Below the pieces are notes generated by a model, which saw only the letters and a program-made list of their open reading frames with translations, was not told the DNA's origin and did not search any database. A DNA stretch of 64,000 nt from Pseudomonas sp. HS6 (GTDB lineage Bacteria > Pseudomonadota > Gammaproteobacteria > Pseudomonadales > Pseudomonadaceae), in the NCBI RefSeq assembly GCF_023375815.1, contig NZ_CP067412.1, forward strand, positions 1,364,001 through 1,428,000, read 5' to 3'. Numbering within the stretch: position 1 is the stretch's first letter; each line of letters begins with the position of its first letter. Below are positions 26,718-36,860 of this stretch, piece after piece. A program made the position numbers and the translations under genes.

Positions 26718-28220
26718 ATGTCCGGTTCGATGGCCCAGGCGTTCGCGCACAATTTTCTCGGGCATTCGCCCCGCTGGTACAAGGCGTGCATCGTCGGGTT
26801 CCTGATTCTCAACGCCGTGGTGCTGTGGTCGGCAGGTCCTGTCGCTGCAGGTTGGCTGTTGGTGATCGAATTCATTTTCACGCTGGCCATGGCCCTCAAG
26901 TGCTACCCGCTGATGCCCGGCGGCTTGCTGTTGATCGAAGCCCTGTTGTTGAAGATGACCACGCCCCAGGCGCTGTACGAAGAGTTGCAGCACAACTTCC
27001 CGGTAATTCTGCTGCTGATGTTCATGGTCGCCGGCATCTACTTCATGAAGGATCTGCTGCTGTTTCTGTTCTCGCGCCTGCTGCTGGGCGTGCGCTCGAA
27101 GATGCTGCTGGCGTTGATGTTCTGCTTTTTGTCGGCGTTTCTTTCGGCGTTTCTCGACGCACTGACTGTGACCGCCGTGATCATCAGCGCCGCCGTCGGT
27201 TTCTATTCGGTCTATCACCGAGTGGCCTCTGGCAACGATCCGCGTCAGGACAGCGAATTCAGCGACGATCAGCATTTGCCAAAGCTGCATCACGAGGATC
27301 TGGAGCAATTCCGCGCCTTCCTGCGCAGCTTGCTGATGCATGGCGCCGTCGGCACCGCGCTCGGTGGCGTCTGCACACTGGTTGGCGAGCCGCAGAACCT
27401 GCTGATCGGCCATGAGATGGGTTGGCATTTCGCCGAGTTTTTCCTCAAGGTCGCGCCGGTTTCCCTGCCGGTGCTGGTGGCTGGTCTGTTGACCTGCATG
27501 CTGCTGGAGAAGCTGCGCTGGTTCGGCTACGGCACCTTGCTGCCGGACAACGTCCGCGCGGTACTCGCCAACTACGCCGCCGAGGACAACGCCGAACGCA
27601 CGCCTCGCCAGCGTGCCGCGCTGTTGGTGCAGGGCGCCGCCGCATTGATCCTGATTGCCGGGCTGGCGTTCCATATCGCTGAAGTCGGCTTGATCGGCCT
27701 GATGGTCATTGTGCTGATCACCGCGTTTACCGGCATCACCGATGAACATCGTCTGGGCAGCGCCTTCAAGGACGCCATGCCCTTCACCGCGTTGCTGGTG
27801 GTGTTTTTTGCCGTTGTGGCGGTAATCCACGATCAGCAATTGTTCGCGCCATTGATCCAGTGGGTGCTGGCATTGCCCGCCGAGCAGCAACCGGGGATGT
27901 TGTTCATCGCTAACGGTCTGTTGTCGGCAATCAGTGACAACGTGTTCGTGGCGACGATCTACATCACCGAAGTGAAACAGGCATTCCTGGCCGGCCACAT
28001 GAGCCGTGAACACTTCGAGACGCTGGCCATCGCCATCAACACCGGCACCAACCTGCCAAGCGTGGCGACGCCCAATGGTCAGGCTGCGTTCCTGTTTCTG
28101 CTGACGTCGGCGATTGCGCCGCTGGTGCGCTTGTCCTACGGGCGAATGGTGTGGATGGCATTGCCCTACACCGTAGTGATGGGTTTGCTGGGCTGGTATG
28201 CCGTGAGTTACTGGCTGTAG
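26718..28220 (+). CDS. nhaB: NhaB, sodium/proton antiporter
   Basis: 500 residues with a Shine-Dalgarno AAGGAG and about twelve membrane helices. It begins [22 protein letters not shown] and contains [19 protein letters not shown] and [16 protein letters not shown], which are NhaB signatures. It expels sodium in exchange for protons at the inner membrane, supporting pH and salt homeostasis; NhaB works at neutral to acid pH better than NhaA. Single-gene unit with its own terminator. Confidence 0.95.
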   Translation: MSGSMAQAFAHNFLGHSPRWYKACIVGFLILNAVVLWSAGPVAAGWLLVIEFIFTLAMALKCYPLMPGGLLLIEALLLKMTTPQALYEELQHNFPVILLLMFMVAGIYFMKDLLLFLFSRLLLGVRSKMLLALMFCFLSAFLSAFLDALTVTAVIISAAVGFYSVYHRVASGNDPRQDSEFSDDQHLPKLHHEDLEQFRAFLRSLLMHGAVGTALGGVCTLVGEPQNLLIGHEMGWHFAEFFLKVAPVSLPVLVAGLLTCMLLEKLRWFGYGTLLPDNVRAVLANYAAEDNAERTPRQRAALLVQGAAALILIAGLAFHIAEVGLIGLMVIVLITAFTGITDEHRLGSAFKDAMPFTALLVVFFAVVAVIHDQQLFAPLIQWVLALPAEQQPGMLFIANGLLSAISDNVFVATIYITEVKQAFLAGHMSREHFETLAIAINTGTNLPSVATPNGQAAFLFLLTSAIAPLVRLSYGRMVWMALPYTVVMGLLGWYAVSYWL

Positions 28221-28228
28221 AAACAACA

Positions 28229-28257
28229 ACGGGAGCCCCTGGGCTCCCGTTTTTTTA
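28229..28257. terminator. Terminator of nhaB
   Basis: AACGGGAGCCC-ct-GGGCTCCCGTTTTTTT, eight bases after the stop; it also ends just outside the convergent HAD gene. Confidence 0.9.
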
Positions 28258-28265
28258 TGCGTCGA

Positions 28266-29075
28266 TCAACGCGGCAAAATGTAATTTTCGATGGCCTGCG
28301 CCACACCGTCCTCGGTATTAGGCCCAGTCACCACGTCCGCCTGACACTTCACTGAGTCTTCTGCCTGCCCCATGGCGATCGACAGACCGGCGACATGGAA
28401 CATCGCCGGGTCGTTGCCGCCGTCGCCAATCGCTGCAGTCTGCGCCAACGGAACGCCCAGATGGGTAGCAATGGTTGTCAGAGCCGCGCCCTTGTTGGCC
28501 TCCAGCGCCGTCACGTCCAGATACACCGGCTGCGAACGCGAGACCTGCGCCATGCCCTCGACCTTCGCCAACAAACGTGCCTCGAGTTCGACCAACAGTT
28601 CGGTGTCGTTGCTGGTCGCCACGATCTTGTCGATGCGCTCCAGATACGGCTCGAAACTCTCGACCACCACCGGCGGATAACCGAGGCCGTGCTGCTCGCG
28701 CGGGACCATCGGCCCGTGCGGGTCCTTGAGCAGCCAGTCGCCACCACTGAACACCCAGATCTCGACATCCGGCTGATCGGCGAACAGCGCCAGTGCCGTC
28801 AGTGCAGCCGTGGCCGGCAGGTAATGTGCGACCAGAATGCTGCCGTCCGGGTTGACGATCGTGCCACCGTTGAACGCCGCAGTCGGCAGATCGACGCCCA
28901 GGGCTTCGATCTGCTGCAACATGGCTTTGGGTGGACGCCCCGTAGCGAGGCTGAACAGCACGCCCGCCTCACGCAGCGAACGCACCGCGTCGAGGGTGCG
29001 CTGACTCAGGCTGTGATCGGGCAGCAACAGCGTGCCGTCCATGTCACTCAACAGAAAACGGATCGGCTCACTCAT
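28266..29075 (-). CDS. Cof-type HAD sugar-phosphate phosphatase
   Basis: 269 residues. HAD motif I is DMDGTLL (D11, D13), motif II SLATGRPP, motif III near EANKGAALTTIA and motif IV IGDGGNDPAMF. A C2 cap of the Cof/YbjI/YidA type lies at about residues 85-190. These enzymes dephosphorylate sugar phosphates or FMN. The start overlaps the zwf stop by four bases; as the last gene of gnd-zwf-HAD it may hydrolyse a pentose-phosphate pathway intermediate or a damaged phosphosugar, which is inference from context. Confidence 0.88.
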   Translation of the reverse strand: MSEPIRFLLSDMDGTLLLPDHSLSQRTLDAVRSLREAGVLFSLATGRPPKAMLQQIEALGVDLPTAAFNGGTIVNPDGSILVAHYLPATAALTALALFADQPDVEIWVFSGGDWLLKDPHGPMVPREQHGLGYPPVVVESFEPYLERIDKIVATSNDTELLVELEARLLAKVEGMAQVSRSQPVYLDVTALEANKGAALTTIATHLGVPLAQTAAIGDGGNDPAMFHVAGLSIAMGQAEDSVKCQADVVTGPNTEDGVAQAIENYILPR

Positions 29076-30595
29076 CCGAGACCATGCCAGACGCGACCAT
29101 CGCGAGTCAGTAAATCATCGGCAGCCTGAGGCCCGTCTTCGCCCGCAGCATAACTTTGCACGCTCGCGTCCTGTTGCCAGGCATCGAGGAACGGTTGCAC
29201 CGCACGCCAGCCGTTCTCAATGTTGTCAGCACGCTGAAACAACGTCTGGTCACCGGTCAGGCAGTCGTAGATCAAGGTTTCGTAGCCGGTGGACGGCTGC
29301 ATTTCGAAGAAATCCTTGTAGGCAAAACCCAGTTCGATATTGGCCATGTTCAGCGCCGGCCCCGGCCGCTTGGCCAGCAGGTCGAACCACATGCCTTCGT
29401 TGGGCTGGATCTGGATGCGCAGATAGGTCGGCTGCAATTCGTCGACCTCGGTGTCACGGAACTGCGCATACGGTGCCGGTTTGAAGCAGATGACGATCTC
29501 GGTGTCGCGCACGCTCATGCGCTTGCCGGTGCGCAGGTAAAACGGCACGCCGACCCAGCGCCAGTTGTCGATCATCACCTTGAGCGCCACGTAGGTTTCG
29601 GTGCTGCTCTCGGGCGAGACGTTGGCCTCTTCGCGATAGCCGGCCAGAGGCTTGCCATCGATTTCGCCGGCGCTGTACTGGCCGCGTACCGAGTTGGCTC
29701 GCGCTTCTTCGGTGGTCCACGGACGGATCGCACCGACCACCTTGGCCTTTTCGCCCCGCACCGCATCGGCGCCGAACGCGGCCGGTGGCTCCATCGCCAC
29801 CATCGCCAGCAACTGGAACAGGTGATTGGGCACCATGTCCCGCAAGGCGCCGGTGTGTTCGTAGAAACTGCCACGGGTCTCGACGCCGACGGTTTCGGCG
29901 GCGGTGATCTGCACGTGGTCGATGTAGTGATTGTTCCAGAACGCTTCGAACAGGCTGTTGGAGAACCGGCTGACCAGAATGTTCTGCACGGTTTCCTTGC
30001 CCAGATAGTGATCGATCCGGTAGATCTGCTTTTCCGACATCACCTTGAGCAGGCAGGCGTTCAACGCCTCGGCGGTCTGCAGGTCGGAGCCGAACGGTTT
30101 TTCGATCACCACCCTTCTGAAGGCTTCGGGGGTTTCTTCCAGCAAACCGGCGCTGCCGAGGCGGCGCACCACTTCGCTGAAAAAACGCGGCGCGGTGGCC
30201 AGGTAGAACACCGCATTGCCGGTACCGCTGTCGGCGATTTTCGCCGCCAGCGCGGAATAAGTGCTGTCGTCCAGAAAGTCGCCCTGGACGTAGCTGATAC
30301 CGTTGGCGAGCTTGGCCCACAAGGTCGGATCAAGAATCTGATCGCCCTTGCCGACCTTCGCCGCCACTTCGGTGCGGATGAAGTCTTCGAGCTTCCTGGC
30401 GAAAGCTTCATCCGTGATGGCGTTGTGGTCAACGCCGACGATCCGCAGGCCATCATCCAGCAGGCCGTCGCGACTCAGGTTATACAGCGCCGGCATGAGC
30501 AGGCGCTTGACCAGATCACCGTGGGCGCCGAACAGAAACAGCGTGGTCGGTGGCGCGGGTTCTGCCTTGGATTTCCTGCGGATCGTATGGGTCAT
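29072..30595 (-). CDS. zwf: Zwf, glucose-6-phosphate 1-dehydrogenase
   Basis: 507 residues. The N-terminal nucleotide-binding motif is [14 protein letters not shown] (usually G-A-S-G-D-L; here H replaces S), and the active-site signature is [17 protein letters not shown] and the [16 protein letters not shown] segment are also typical. It oxidises glucose-6-phosphate to 6-phosphogluconolactone and supplies NADPH. It overlaps gnd upstream and the HAD gene downstream by four bases each (ATGA). No pgl, eda or hexR neighbours are present, so this is the gnd-linked second isozyme rather than the Entner-Doudoroff zwf. Confidence 0.97.
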   Translation of the reverse strand: MTHTIRRKSKAEPAPPTTLFLFGAHGDLVKRLLMPALYNLSRDGLLDDGLRIVGVDHNAITDEAFARKLEDFIRTEVAAKVGKGDQILDPTLWAKLANGISYVQGDFLDDSTYSALAAKIADSGTGNAVFYLATAPRFFSEVVRRLGSAGLLEETPEAFRRVVIEKPFGSDLQTAEALNACLLKVMSEKQIYRIDHYLGKETVQNILVSRFSNSLFEAFWNNHYIDHVQITAAETVGVETRGSFYEHTGALRDMVPNHLFQLLAMVAMEPPAAFGADAVRGEKAKVVGAIRPWTTEEARANSVRGQYSAGEIDGKPLAGYREEANVSPESSTETYVALKVMIDNWRWVGVPFYLRTGKRMSVRDTEIVICFKPAPYAQFRDTEVDELQPTYLRIQIQPNEGMWFDLLAKRPGPALNMANIELGFAYKDFFEMQPSTGYETLIYDCLTGDQTLFQRADNIENGWRAVQPFLDAWQQDASVQSYAAGEDGPQAADDLLTRDGRVWHGLG

Positions 30596-31572
30596 TTCTT
30601 AGGCGTCTCCACGTGGCCACCGAAGCCGAAGCGCTGGGCCGAAAGAATCTTGTCGCCGAAAGTGCCCTGGCCGCGGGAGCGGTAGCGCGAGAACAGCGAG
30701 TTGGACAGCACCGGGACCGGCACCGCTTGTTCCATCGCAGCTTCGATGGTCCATTGACCTTCGCCGCTGTCAGCCACGGAGCCCGAGAAACCGTCAAGTT
30801 TCGGGTCGCTGGCCAGGGCGTCGGCGGTCAGGTCGAGCAACCACGACGACACCACACTGCCACGACGCCAGACTTCAGCGATGTCAGCCACATTCAGATC
30901 GAAACGCTGATCTTCCGGCAGGCGTTCGCTGGACTTGGTCTTGAGGATGTCGAAGCCTTCAGCGAAGGCAGCCATCATGCCGTACTCGATACCGTTGTGG
31001 ATCATCTTCACGAAGTGACCGGCACCGGCAGGGCCGGCGTGAATGTAGCCGTGCTCGGCACGGTGGTCATCGGACTTGCGGTCCTTGGTGCGCGGGATGT
31101 CGCCCATGCCCGGGGCCAGCGCTGCGAACAGCGGGTCCAGACGTTGAACGGTCTCGGCATCGCCGCCTATCATCATGCAGTAGCCGCGTTCCAGGCCCCA
31201 AACGCCGCCGGAGGTGCCGACGTCGATGTAGTGCAGGCCTTTTTCGGCCAGGGTCTTGGCCCGGCGGATGTCGTCCTTATAGTTGGTGTTGCCACCGTCA
31301 ATGATGGTGTCGCCAGTCTCGAGCAGATTGCTCAGGGTTTCGATGGTGTCTTCGGTCGGTGCGCCGGCCGGCAGCATGACCCACACGGCACGCGGCTTGG
31401 CCAGGCCTGCAACCAGCGCAGGCAGATCGGCGACGCCGGTAGAGCCCTCGGCGGCCAGGGTGTCGACAAAGGCGGTATTGCGGTCGTAAACAACGGTGGT
31501 GTGACCGTTGAGCATCAGACGCCGTGCAATATTGCCGCCCATGCGGCCCAGTCCAATAATCCCGAGTTGCAT
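30592..31572 (-). CDS. gnd: 6-phosphogluconate dehydrogenase, decarboxylating, short form
   Basis: 326 residues, the short NAD-preferring type (full Gnd is about 470). The Rossmann start is [19 protein letters not shown], the substrate motif [20 protein letters not shown], and the catalytic Lys-Asn region [18 protein letters not shown]. It converts 6-phosphogluconate to ribulose-5-phosphate with CO2 release. It heads the gnd-zwf-HAD operon with overlapping stops and starts, so the oxidative pentose phosphate route is made as one unit. Confidence 0.96.
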   Translation of the reverse strand: MQLGIIGLGRMGGNIARRLMLNGHTTVVYDRNTAFVDTLAAEGSTGVADLPALVAGLAKPRAVWVMLPAGAPTEDTIETLSNLLETGDTIIDGGNTNYKDDIRRAKTLAEKGLHYIDVGTSGGVWGLERGYCMMIGGDAETVQRLDPLFAALAPGMGDIPRTKDRKSDDHRAEHGYIHAGPAGAGHFVKMIHNGIEYGMMAAFAEGFDILKTKSSERLPEDQRFDLNVADIAEVWRRGSVVSSWLLDLTADALASDPKLDGFSGSVADSGEGQWTIEAAMEQAVPVPVLSNSLFSRYRSRGQGTFGDKILSAQRFGFGGHVETPKK

Positions 31573-31844
31573 GTGCTGATGCTCCTTACTACAAATAAAA
31601 GTGTGTCAAAGGTTATAGCCCAACGCTCTCATGGAGGTTAGTCCAGAGCGTCGGTGTGAAGTTTCCGGGCATTGTGCCCGATCCAGACTGATAACGTCGG
31701 GAAACGTGCCGAAGACACAACGACCATGAAAAATAAAAAAGTTCCAATCACGAGCAAAAGAAACCAAAATCGGCGCCGATAGCAGGTCAAGGCTCGAAAC
31801 CGGGGCTGATCTGCAGTTGAGACACGCCATTTGCGAGGTGAGCA
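31573..31844. promoter_or_regulatory. Divergent promoter region of gnd and the small gene
   Basis: 270 bases without a convincing gene. gnd has AAGGAGC close to its start. I see no HexR-like palindrome. Confidence 0.4.
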
Positions 31845-32027
31845 ATGGGCACAGTACACACAGCAATGCCGCCACAAACCCTGTATGTCACGATCCGTCG
31901 CGATGAATTGCGTCAGTTGAAAGACGAACGCGACCAGCTGAAACAGGAACTGGCGCAACTGCGCCTGATGACCCAGGGCCTTGAGCCGCAGCCTCTGCCC
32001 CGCGTACTGCGTTCCCCCCAAGCCTGA
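31845..32027 (+). CDS. Small coiled-coil protein of unknown function
   Basis: 60 residues from an ATG with GAGGTGAG upstream. The middle (RRDELRQLKDERDQLKQELAQLR) is a regular heptad coiled coil with Leu at a/d positions; the ends are proline-rich. No signal peptide or known family. A strong Shine-Dalgarno and clean heptads support it as a real gene. Confidence 0.6.
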   Translation: MGTVHTAMPPQTLYVTIRRDELRQLKDERDQLKQELAQLRLMTQGLEPQPLPRVLRSPQA

Positions 32028-32040
32028 CTGCCCGCCTGTT

Positions 32041-32069
32041 TCGGGGACGGCTGCCCTGCCGTTCCCGAC
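32041..32069. terminator. Hairpin after the small coiled-coil gene
   Basis: TCGGGGACGGC-tgccct-GCCGTTCCCGA forms an eleven-base stem with one G-T wobble, but no T-run follows. It may be a weak terminator or simply a structured spacer. Confidence 0.4.
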
Positions 32070-32241
32070 ATGATTCGCCCTACGCCATTTTCGGCAACTA
32101 ACAAAGTTTTCACATTCGCTTGTTGATACTCCGGCCCATTCTGCCGTGCGTGTCCGCGCGTGGCTTCCGTTCGTCGGTTTTCATGCTCTCGTTTCATGAA
32201 GTGCCCCGACGGTGACAATGGTGACTGAGTTGGAGCGCTGA

Positions 32242-33990
32242 ATGGCATTGTTCAAACGCAGCAAAACTGCTGCGGCAGGTTTTGACTGGGCCGGGTTCAT
32301 CTGGCTGTTTGTTTTCTTCTGGTACTTCTCCGGTATCACTCAGCTGCTGATCCAGCTGACCGGCACCTCCGGCTTCACCGGTTTCCGCCAGGCGTTCGTG
32401 ATGAGCGCGGTGTGGCTGGCGCCGATGCTGCTGTTCCCCAAACGCACCCGTTTGCTCGCCGCTCTGATCGGTGTGGTGTTGTGGGCGTGCTCGATGGCCA
32501 GCCTGGGTTATTTCTTCATCTATCAGCAGGAGTTCTCCCAGAGCGTCATCTTCATCATGTTCGAGTCGAACGTGTCTGAAGCCGGCGAGTACATGACTCA
32601 GTATTTCGCCTGGTGGATGGTTCCTGCGTTCCTCGCTCACACCGCGTTCGCCTACTTCCTGTGGACCCGCCTGCGCCCGGTCTACATGCCGCGTGGCCGG
32701 GCCTTCGTCGCAGCCATGGCGATTCTGATCGCGGTGGTCGGTTATCCGCTGATCAAACAGACCCAGCGCACCGGCAGCTTCGCCGGCGGTTTCGAGAAAT
32801 TCGAAACCCGCATCGAACCCGCCGTGCCTTGGCAAATGGCCGTGGCCTATCACCGTTATCTCGAAACCCTGGGCGAAATGCAGGGCATGTTAGACAGCGC
32901 GAGCAAGATCCCACCGCTGCACAACCTCAAGGACGCTGGCGCCAATCAGCCTGCGACCCTGGTGTTGGTGATCGGCGAGTCGACCAACCGTCAGCGCATG
33001 AGCCTTTATGGCTATCAGCGCAAGACCACGCCGGAGCTGGACAAGCTCAAGGATCAACTCTCGGTCTTCGATAACGTCGTCACCCCACGCCCGTACACCA
33101 TCGAGGCGCTGCAACAGGTGTTGACCTTCGCCGACGAAGAGAACCCGGATCTGTACCTGTCCACGCCGTCGCTGGTCAGCATGATGAAACAGGCCGGCTA
33201 CAAGACGTTCTGGATCACCAACCAGCAGACCATGACCAAGCGCAACACCATGCTCACGACCTTCTCCGAACAGGCCGACGAGCAGGTGTATCTGAACAAT
33301 AACCGCAACCAGAACGCCGCGCAGTACGACGGCGACGTGATCGACCCGTTCAACAAGGCCTTGACCGATCCGGCACCGCGCAAGCTGATCGTCGTGCATC
33401 TGCTCGGTACGCACATGAGCTACCAGTACCGTTATCCGCCGACCTTCGACAAGTTCCAGGACCGCAGCGGCGTGCCGGCCGGCGTGCGTGACGACCAGGT
33501 ACCGACCTACAACAGCTATGACAATGCGGTGCTGTATAACGACTTCGTGGTGTCGAGCCTGATCAAGGACTACGCCAAGTCTGATCCGAACGGCTTCCTG
33601 CTGTACCTCTCCGACCATGGTGAAGACGTGTTCGACTCGGCGGGCCACAACACCCTGGGCCGTAACGAAAACAAACCGACCGCGCCGATGTACACCATTC
33701 CGTTCATGGCCTGGGCATCGCCGAAGTGGCGTGAAAACCACGACTGGAGTTTCGCCGCAGACTTGAGCCGGCCTTACAGCAGTGCTCACCTGATCCACAC
33801 CTGGGCGGATCTGGCCGGTTTGAGCTTCGATGAGCTGGACCGCAGCAAAAGCATCGTCAGCGACAGCTTCAAACAGCGTCCGTTGCTGATCGGCAACCCT
33901 TACGAACGCGAGCAGCGAGCCTTGATCGACTTCAGCCTGATGAAGCCGAAAAAGCCCGACGACGCACCGAAGGAAGTGGTCAAGCAATAA
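32242..33990 (+). CDS. cptA: CptA, phosphoethanolamine transferase for LPS core
   Basis: 582 residues. Five N-terminal membrane helices (residues about 15-175) are followed by a periplasmic sulfatase-fold domain. The motif VIGESTNRQRMSLYGYQRKTTP carries the catalytic Thr (GEST-N), LLGTHMSYQYRYPPTF is the family HxxH-type region, and YLSDHGEDVFDSAGHN binds zinc. CptA adds phosphoethanolamine to LPS core heptose and helps resist cationic peptides. Monocistronic with its own terminator. It complements the lpxO gene in this window as a second envelope modifier. Confidence 0.93.
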   Translation: MALFKRSKTAAAGFDWAGFIWLFVFFWYFSGITQLLIQLTGTSGFTGFRQAFVMSAVWLAPMLLFPKRTRLLAALIGVVLWACSMASLGYFFIYQQEFSQSVIFIMFESNVSEAGEYMTQYFAWWMVPAFLAHTAFAYFLWTRLRPVYMPRGRAFVAAMAILIAVVGYPLIKQTQRTGSFAGGFEKFETRIEPAVPWQMAVAYHRYLETLGEMQGMLDSASKIPPLHNLKDAGANQPATLVLVIGESTNRQRMSLYGYQRKTTPELDKLKDQLSVFDNVVTPRPYTIEALQQVLTFADEENPDLYLSTPSLVSMMKQAGYKTFWITNQQTMTKRNTMLTTFSEQADEQVYLNNNRNQNAAQYDGDVIDPFNKALTDPAPRKLIVVHLLGTHMSYQYRYPPTFDKFQDRSGVPAGVRDDQVPTYNSYDNAVLYNDFVVSSLIKDYAKSDPNGFLLYLSDHGEDVFDSAGHNTLGRNENKPTAPMYTIPFMAWASPKWRENHDWSFAADLSRPYSSAHLIHTWADLAGLSFDELDRSKSIVSDSFKQRPLLIGNPYEREQRALIDFSLMKPKKPDDAPKEVVKQ

Positions 33991-33994
33991 CCTG

Positions 33995-34021
33995 AAAAGG
34001 GCCGGAAACGGCCCTTTTTTC
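33995..34021 (+). terminator. Terminator of cptA
   Basis: AAAAGGGCCG-GAAA-CGGCCCTTTTTT, four bases after the stop. Confidence 0.92.
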
Positions 34022-34040
34022 ATGCCGTCGCAGCACCCTT

Positions 34041-34063
34041 CAAATGACAATATTTCTCGTTTG
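34041..34063 (+). promoter_or_regulatory. Fur box upstream of the TonB-dependent receptor
   Basis: CAAATGACAATATTTCTCGTTTG is nearly palindromic (outer arms CAAATGA and TCGTTTG) and follows the GATAAT-repeat pattern of Fur sites. It lies about 75-97 bases before the receptor ATG, so Fe-Fur would repress the gene. Confidence 0.7.
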
Positions 34064-34137
34064 GTACTAAATCGCACTTTCCCTCTTCGTCTCTGAACCA
34101 AAGGAATTTTTCCCTCGAAGACAAGGAGTCGGCTGCG

Positions 34138-36384
34138 ATGTTCGCGCCCATCACCCGTTCCATGACCCTCACCCTGGGCTTGTGCAGTGCTGCATTGAGC
34201 CCCGATCTGCTGGCTGAAACCGAAGCCGAAAAACAGCCAGACACCGTCGCTCCGGCACTCGAACTGGCGTCCACCAGTGTCACGGCCCAGGGCTTGGGCA
34301 GCACGACTGAAGACACCGCTTCCTACACCACCGGCGCCATGAGCACGGCGACGCGGCTGAACCTCTCGATCAAGGAAACCCCGCAATCAGTGTCCGTGGT
34401 GACCCGCCAGCAGATGGATGACTTCAAGCTCGGTACATTGTCCGAAGCCATGAGCCAGACCACAGGCGTTGTGGTTCAGCATTACGACTCGGACCGGGTC
34501 AACTATTCGTCTCGCGGCTACTCGATCAACAACTTCCAGATCGACGGGATGCTCAACACCTTCAGCCGGATGAAGTCCGATTCCGACACGATCATTTATG
34601 ACCGGATCGAAGTGGTACGCGGCGCCACCGGCCTGACCACCGGCGCAGGTGATCCTTCGGCCACCATCAACATGGTACGCAAGCGCCCGACCGCGCAATT
34701 GCAGGCTCTGGCTGGGGTCAGCGGCGGCAGCTACAACGATTACTACAGCTACGTGGACGTGGGTGGCCCGCTTGCCTTCGATGGCCGTTTGCGCGGGCGC
34801 AGCGTGCTGGCCTATCGCGACAGCCAGTCGTTTCGCGACCACTACGCGCTGCAACGGCAAGTCGGTTACGGCATCCTCGAAGGCGACCTGACGGAGTCGA
34901 CCGTGTTGGCTGTCGGCTACGACTATCAGGACAAACAAGTGCAAGGCAGCTCCTGGGGCACCGTGCCGTACTGGAACGCCGACGGAGGCAAGGCGGGCCT
35001 CGGTCGCTCGACCAACATGGCGACTTCGTGGAGTTCCTGGCCGATCAAGGACAAAACCGCCTTCGCCACCGTAGACCAGGCACTGGCCGGCGGCTGGCAT
35101 TTGAAAGCGGCCTACACCCATCGCCAGAGCGATACTGACGGCAAAGTCTATTACGGCGGCTCCGGGTTCCCTGCGGATGATCGCAGCGGGATGATGGCGT
35201 ACTCGTCACACATGATCGGTACGCAGAAAATGAAGACCTATGACTTCAACGTGTCGGGGCCGTATGCGTTGTTCGGTCGCGAACACGAAATGATGTTCGG
35301 TTATGGCGAGGCTGAGCGCAGCGAGCGCTCCCCTTATACGATCGACGGCCCGGTGTCACCGGGTTACGGGCGGATTCGCGACTGGAAATACATGGGCGAT
35401 ATCACCAAATTCCCTGACACCGTCACCGGTTTGACCGGCTCAACCTCCAGCACCCGCCAGAAAGCCGGATACCTTGCCACTCGCCTGAGTTTCACCGATG
35501 ACTTGCATGCGGTGCTCGGCAGCCGTTACGGCAGCTGGAAGGCGTCAAAAGCCGACAATACGTATGACGACAATCGGCAAGTGAGTGCGGTCGACGCCAG
35601 CCGCCAGCAACATAACGACATGTGGACCCCGTACGCGGGGCTGCTCTACGACTTGACGCCCGAGTACACCGTGTATGCCAGCTACACCGACATCTTCAAT
35701 CCTCAGGAATACCGCGATGCCAATCGCAAATTCCTTGAGCCGGTGGTCGGCAGCAACTACGAAATAGGCCTCAAGGGCAGCCTGCTCGACGAGCGCCTGA
35801 ACCTGGCCACGGCGGTGTTCTGGAGCAAGCAGGACAACGTCGCCGAACTCGACGATTCGGTCCCACCGGATCCGGTCACCGGCGAGGAGTTCTACAAAAG
35901 CGGCGGCAAGGGCAACAAGGTCAACGGGTTCGAGGCCGAAGTCTCGGGCGAAATCCAGGACGGCTGGAACCTGACTGCCGGCTACACCTACACCCACGCG
36001 CTCAACGGCGAGAAAAATCGCACCAACACCAACCAGCCGCTGAACATGCTCCGTCTCTCTACCGCGTATCGCTTGCCGGGCGACTGGAGCGCGCTGACCG
36101 TGGGCGGCGCGTTGAACTGGCAGAGTGACGTCTACGGCAACTCCAACCGTCCGGTCGGACGCGGTGCCAATGGCCGGGTCATCACCGAACGAACACGGAT
36201 CAGTCAGGGCGCCTACTCGGTGATCAAGCTGATGTCGCGTTATGAATTCGACAAACACCTGTCGGCATCGCTGAACGTCGACAACCTGTTCGACAAGAAG
36301 TACTACGACAACGTCGGCTTCTACAACGGCGTGTTCTGGGGCGATCCGCGCACAGTGACGCTGAGCCTCGACTGGAAACTCTGA
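34138..36384 (+). CDS. TonB-dependent siderophore receptor
   Basis: 748 residues with a signal peptide to about residue 26. A TonB-box-like segment (LELASTSVTAQ) follows, then a plug domain at about 75-185 (KETPQSVSVVTRQQMDDF, then RGYSINNFQIDGM) and a 22-strand barrel to TLSLDWKL. It has the FpvA/FhuE-type fold but lacks the N-terminal signalling domain that talks to FecR-like anti-sigmas, so regulation should be by Fur, whose box lies upstream. The ferric ligand is unknown; the class is for hydroxamate or pyoverdine-like siderophores. The C-terminus is Leu, not the usual Phe. Confidence 0.93.
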   Translation: MFAPITRSMTLTLGLCSAALSPDLLAETEAEKQPDTVAPALELASTSVTAQGLGSTTEDTASYTTGAMSTATRLNLSIKETPQSVSVVTRQQMDDFKLGTLSEAMSQTTGVVVQHYDSDRVNYSSRGYSINNFQIDGMLNTFSRMKSDSDTIIYDRIEVVRGATGLTTGAGDPSATINMVRKRPTAQLQALAGVSGGSYNDYYSYVDVGGPLAFDGRLRGRSVLAYRDSQSFRDHYALQRQVGYGILEGDLTESTVLAVGYDYQDKQVQGSSWGTVPYWNADGGKAGLGRSTNMATSWSSWPIKDKTAFATVDQALAGGWHLKAAYTHRQSDTDGKVYYGGSGFPADDRSGMMAYSSHMIGTQKMKTYDFNVSGPYALFGREHEMMFGYGEAERSERSPYTIDGPVSPGYGRIRDWKYMGDITKFPDTVTGLTGSTSSTRQKAGYLATRLSFTDDLHAVLGSRYGSWKASKADNTYDDNRQVSAVDASRQQHNDMWTPYAGLLYDLTPEYTVYASYTDIFNPQEYRDANRKFLEPVVGSNYEIGLKGSLLDERLNLATAVFWSKQDNVAELDDSVPPDPVTGEEFYKSGGKGNKVNGFEAEVSGEIQDGWNLTAGYTYTHALNGEKNRTNTNQPLNMLRLSTAYRLPGDWSALTVGGALNWQSDVYGNSNRPVGRGANGRVITERTRISQGAYSVIKLMSRYEFDKHLSASLNVDNLFDKKYYDNVGFYNGVFWGDPRTVTLSLDWKL

Positions 36385-36400
36385 CGCCCTTCCATGCGAC

Positions 36401-36425
36401 CTGCACGCGTCAGCGGCGCGTGCAG
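36401..36425 (+). terminator. Hairpin after the receptor gene
   Basis: CTGCACGCG-tcagcgg-CGCGTGCAG, 17 bases after the stop. No clear T-run follows, so termination is likely but not certain. Confidence 0.45.
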
Positions 36426-36567
36426 CCTTCGTCCGCCCCCCCTGGAAACAATCGGTAAAAACTGCACGGAGCGCGCGTTAACCCTTGGTTAATGCCCTCG
36501 ACGGACACTGCGCCCCGAGGTTCTGATTCATGGATGAACGGCTCCGATTTTTTTCGTAGGAGGCACC

Positions 36568-36774
36568 ATGAAAACCACGACTGCAATCCTTGCCGGTCTA
36601 CTCACACTTGCATCCGCCAGCGCTTTCGCCGAGGGCGGTGCCGAGCGGATGAGATACCACTGGGAAAACTTCCCGGTCCACACCGCCCAAAGCCAACAGA
36701 CAGACACGAAAGCCAACGAGCTTCGCGTCCCGGACGACCAGACCGCGCAGGTCACCGAGCACTACCGTCCATGA
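36568..36774 (+). CDS. Small exported protein of unknown function
   Basis: 68 residues, with a strong Shine-Dalgarno (TAGGAGG) and a signal peptide ending ASAFA. The mature part is about 47 polar residues (GGAERMRYHWENFPVHT near its start) with no domain I know. Small proteins of this form are common next to Pseudomonas receptor genes, but I can name no function. It lies behind the receptor and may be read with it or alone. Confidence 0.7.
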   Translation: MKTTTAILAGLLTLASASAFAEGGAERMRYHWENFPVHTAQSQQTDTKANELRVPDDQTAQVTEHYRP

Positions 36775-36834
36775 TCCAGACAGGTTTACCGATGGACCTG
36801 CGATAGCTCCGCTCTGGCTTCGCAGACGACAGTT

Positions 36835-36860
36835 GGGCGCCCTTTCGGGCGCCTTTTTTT
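36835..36860 (+). terminator. Terminator after the small exported gene
   Basis: GGCGCCC-TTTC-GGGCGCC followed by seven T, about 60 bases after the stop; it ends at the stop of the convergent acetyltransferase gene. Confidence 0.9.

Noticed and set aside
26634..28229. A 531-residue minus-strand frame over nhaB
   Set aside because: Antisense shadow of a long hydrophobic gene; the translation is a Gln/His-rich sequence without domain features, and nhaB is unambiguous on the plus strand.
29156..30685. A 509-residue plus-strand frame over zwf
   Set aside because: Antisense shadow of zwf; no Shine-Dalgarno or domain, and zwf has all its motifs.
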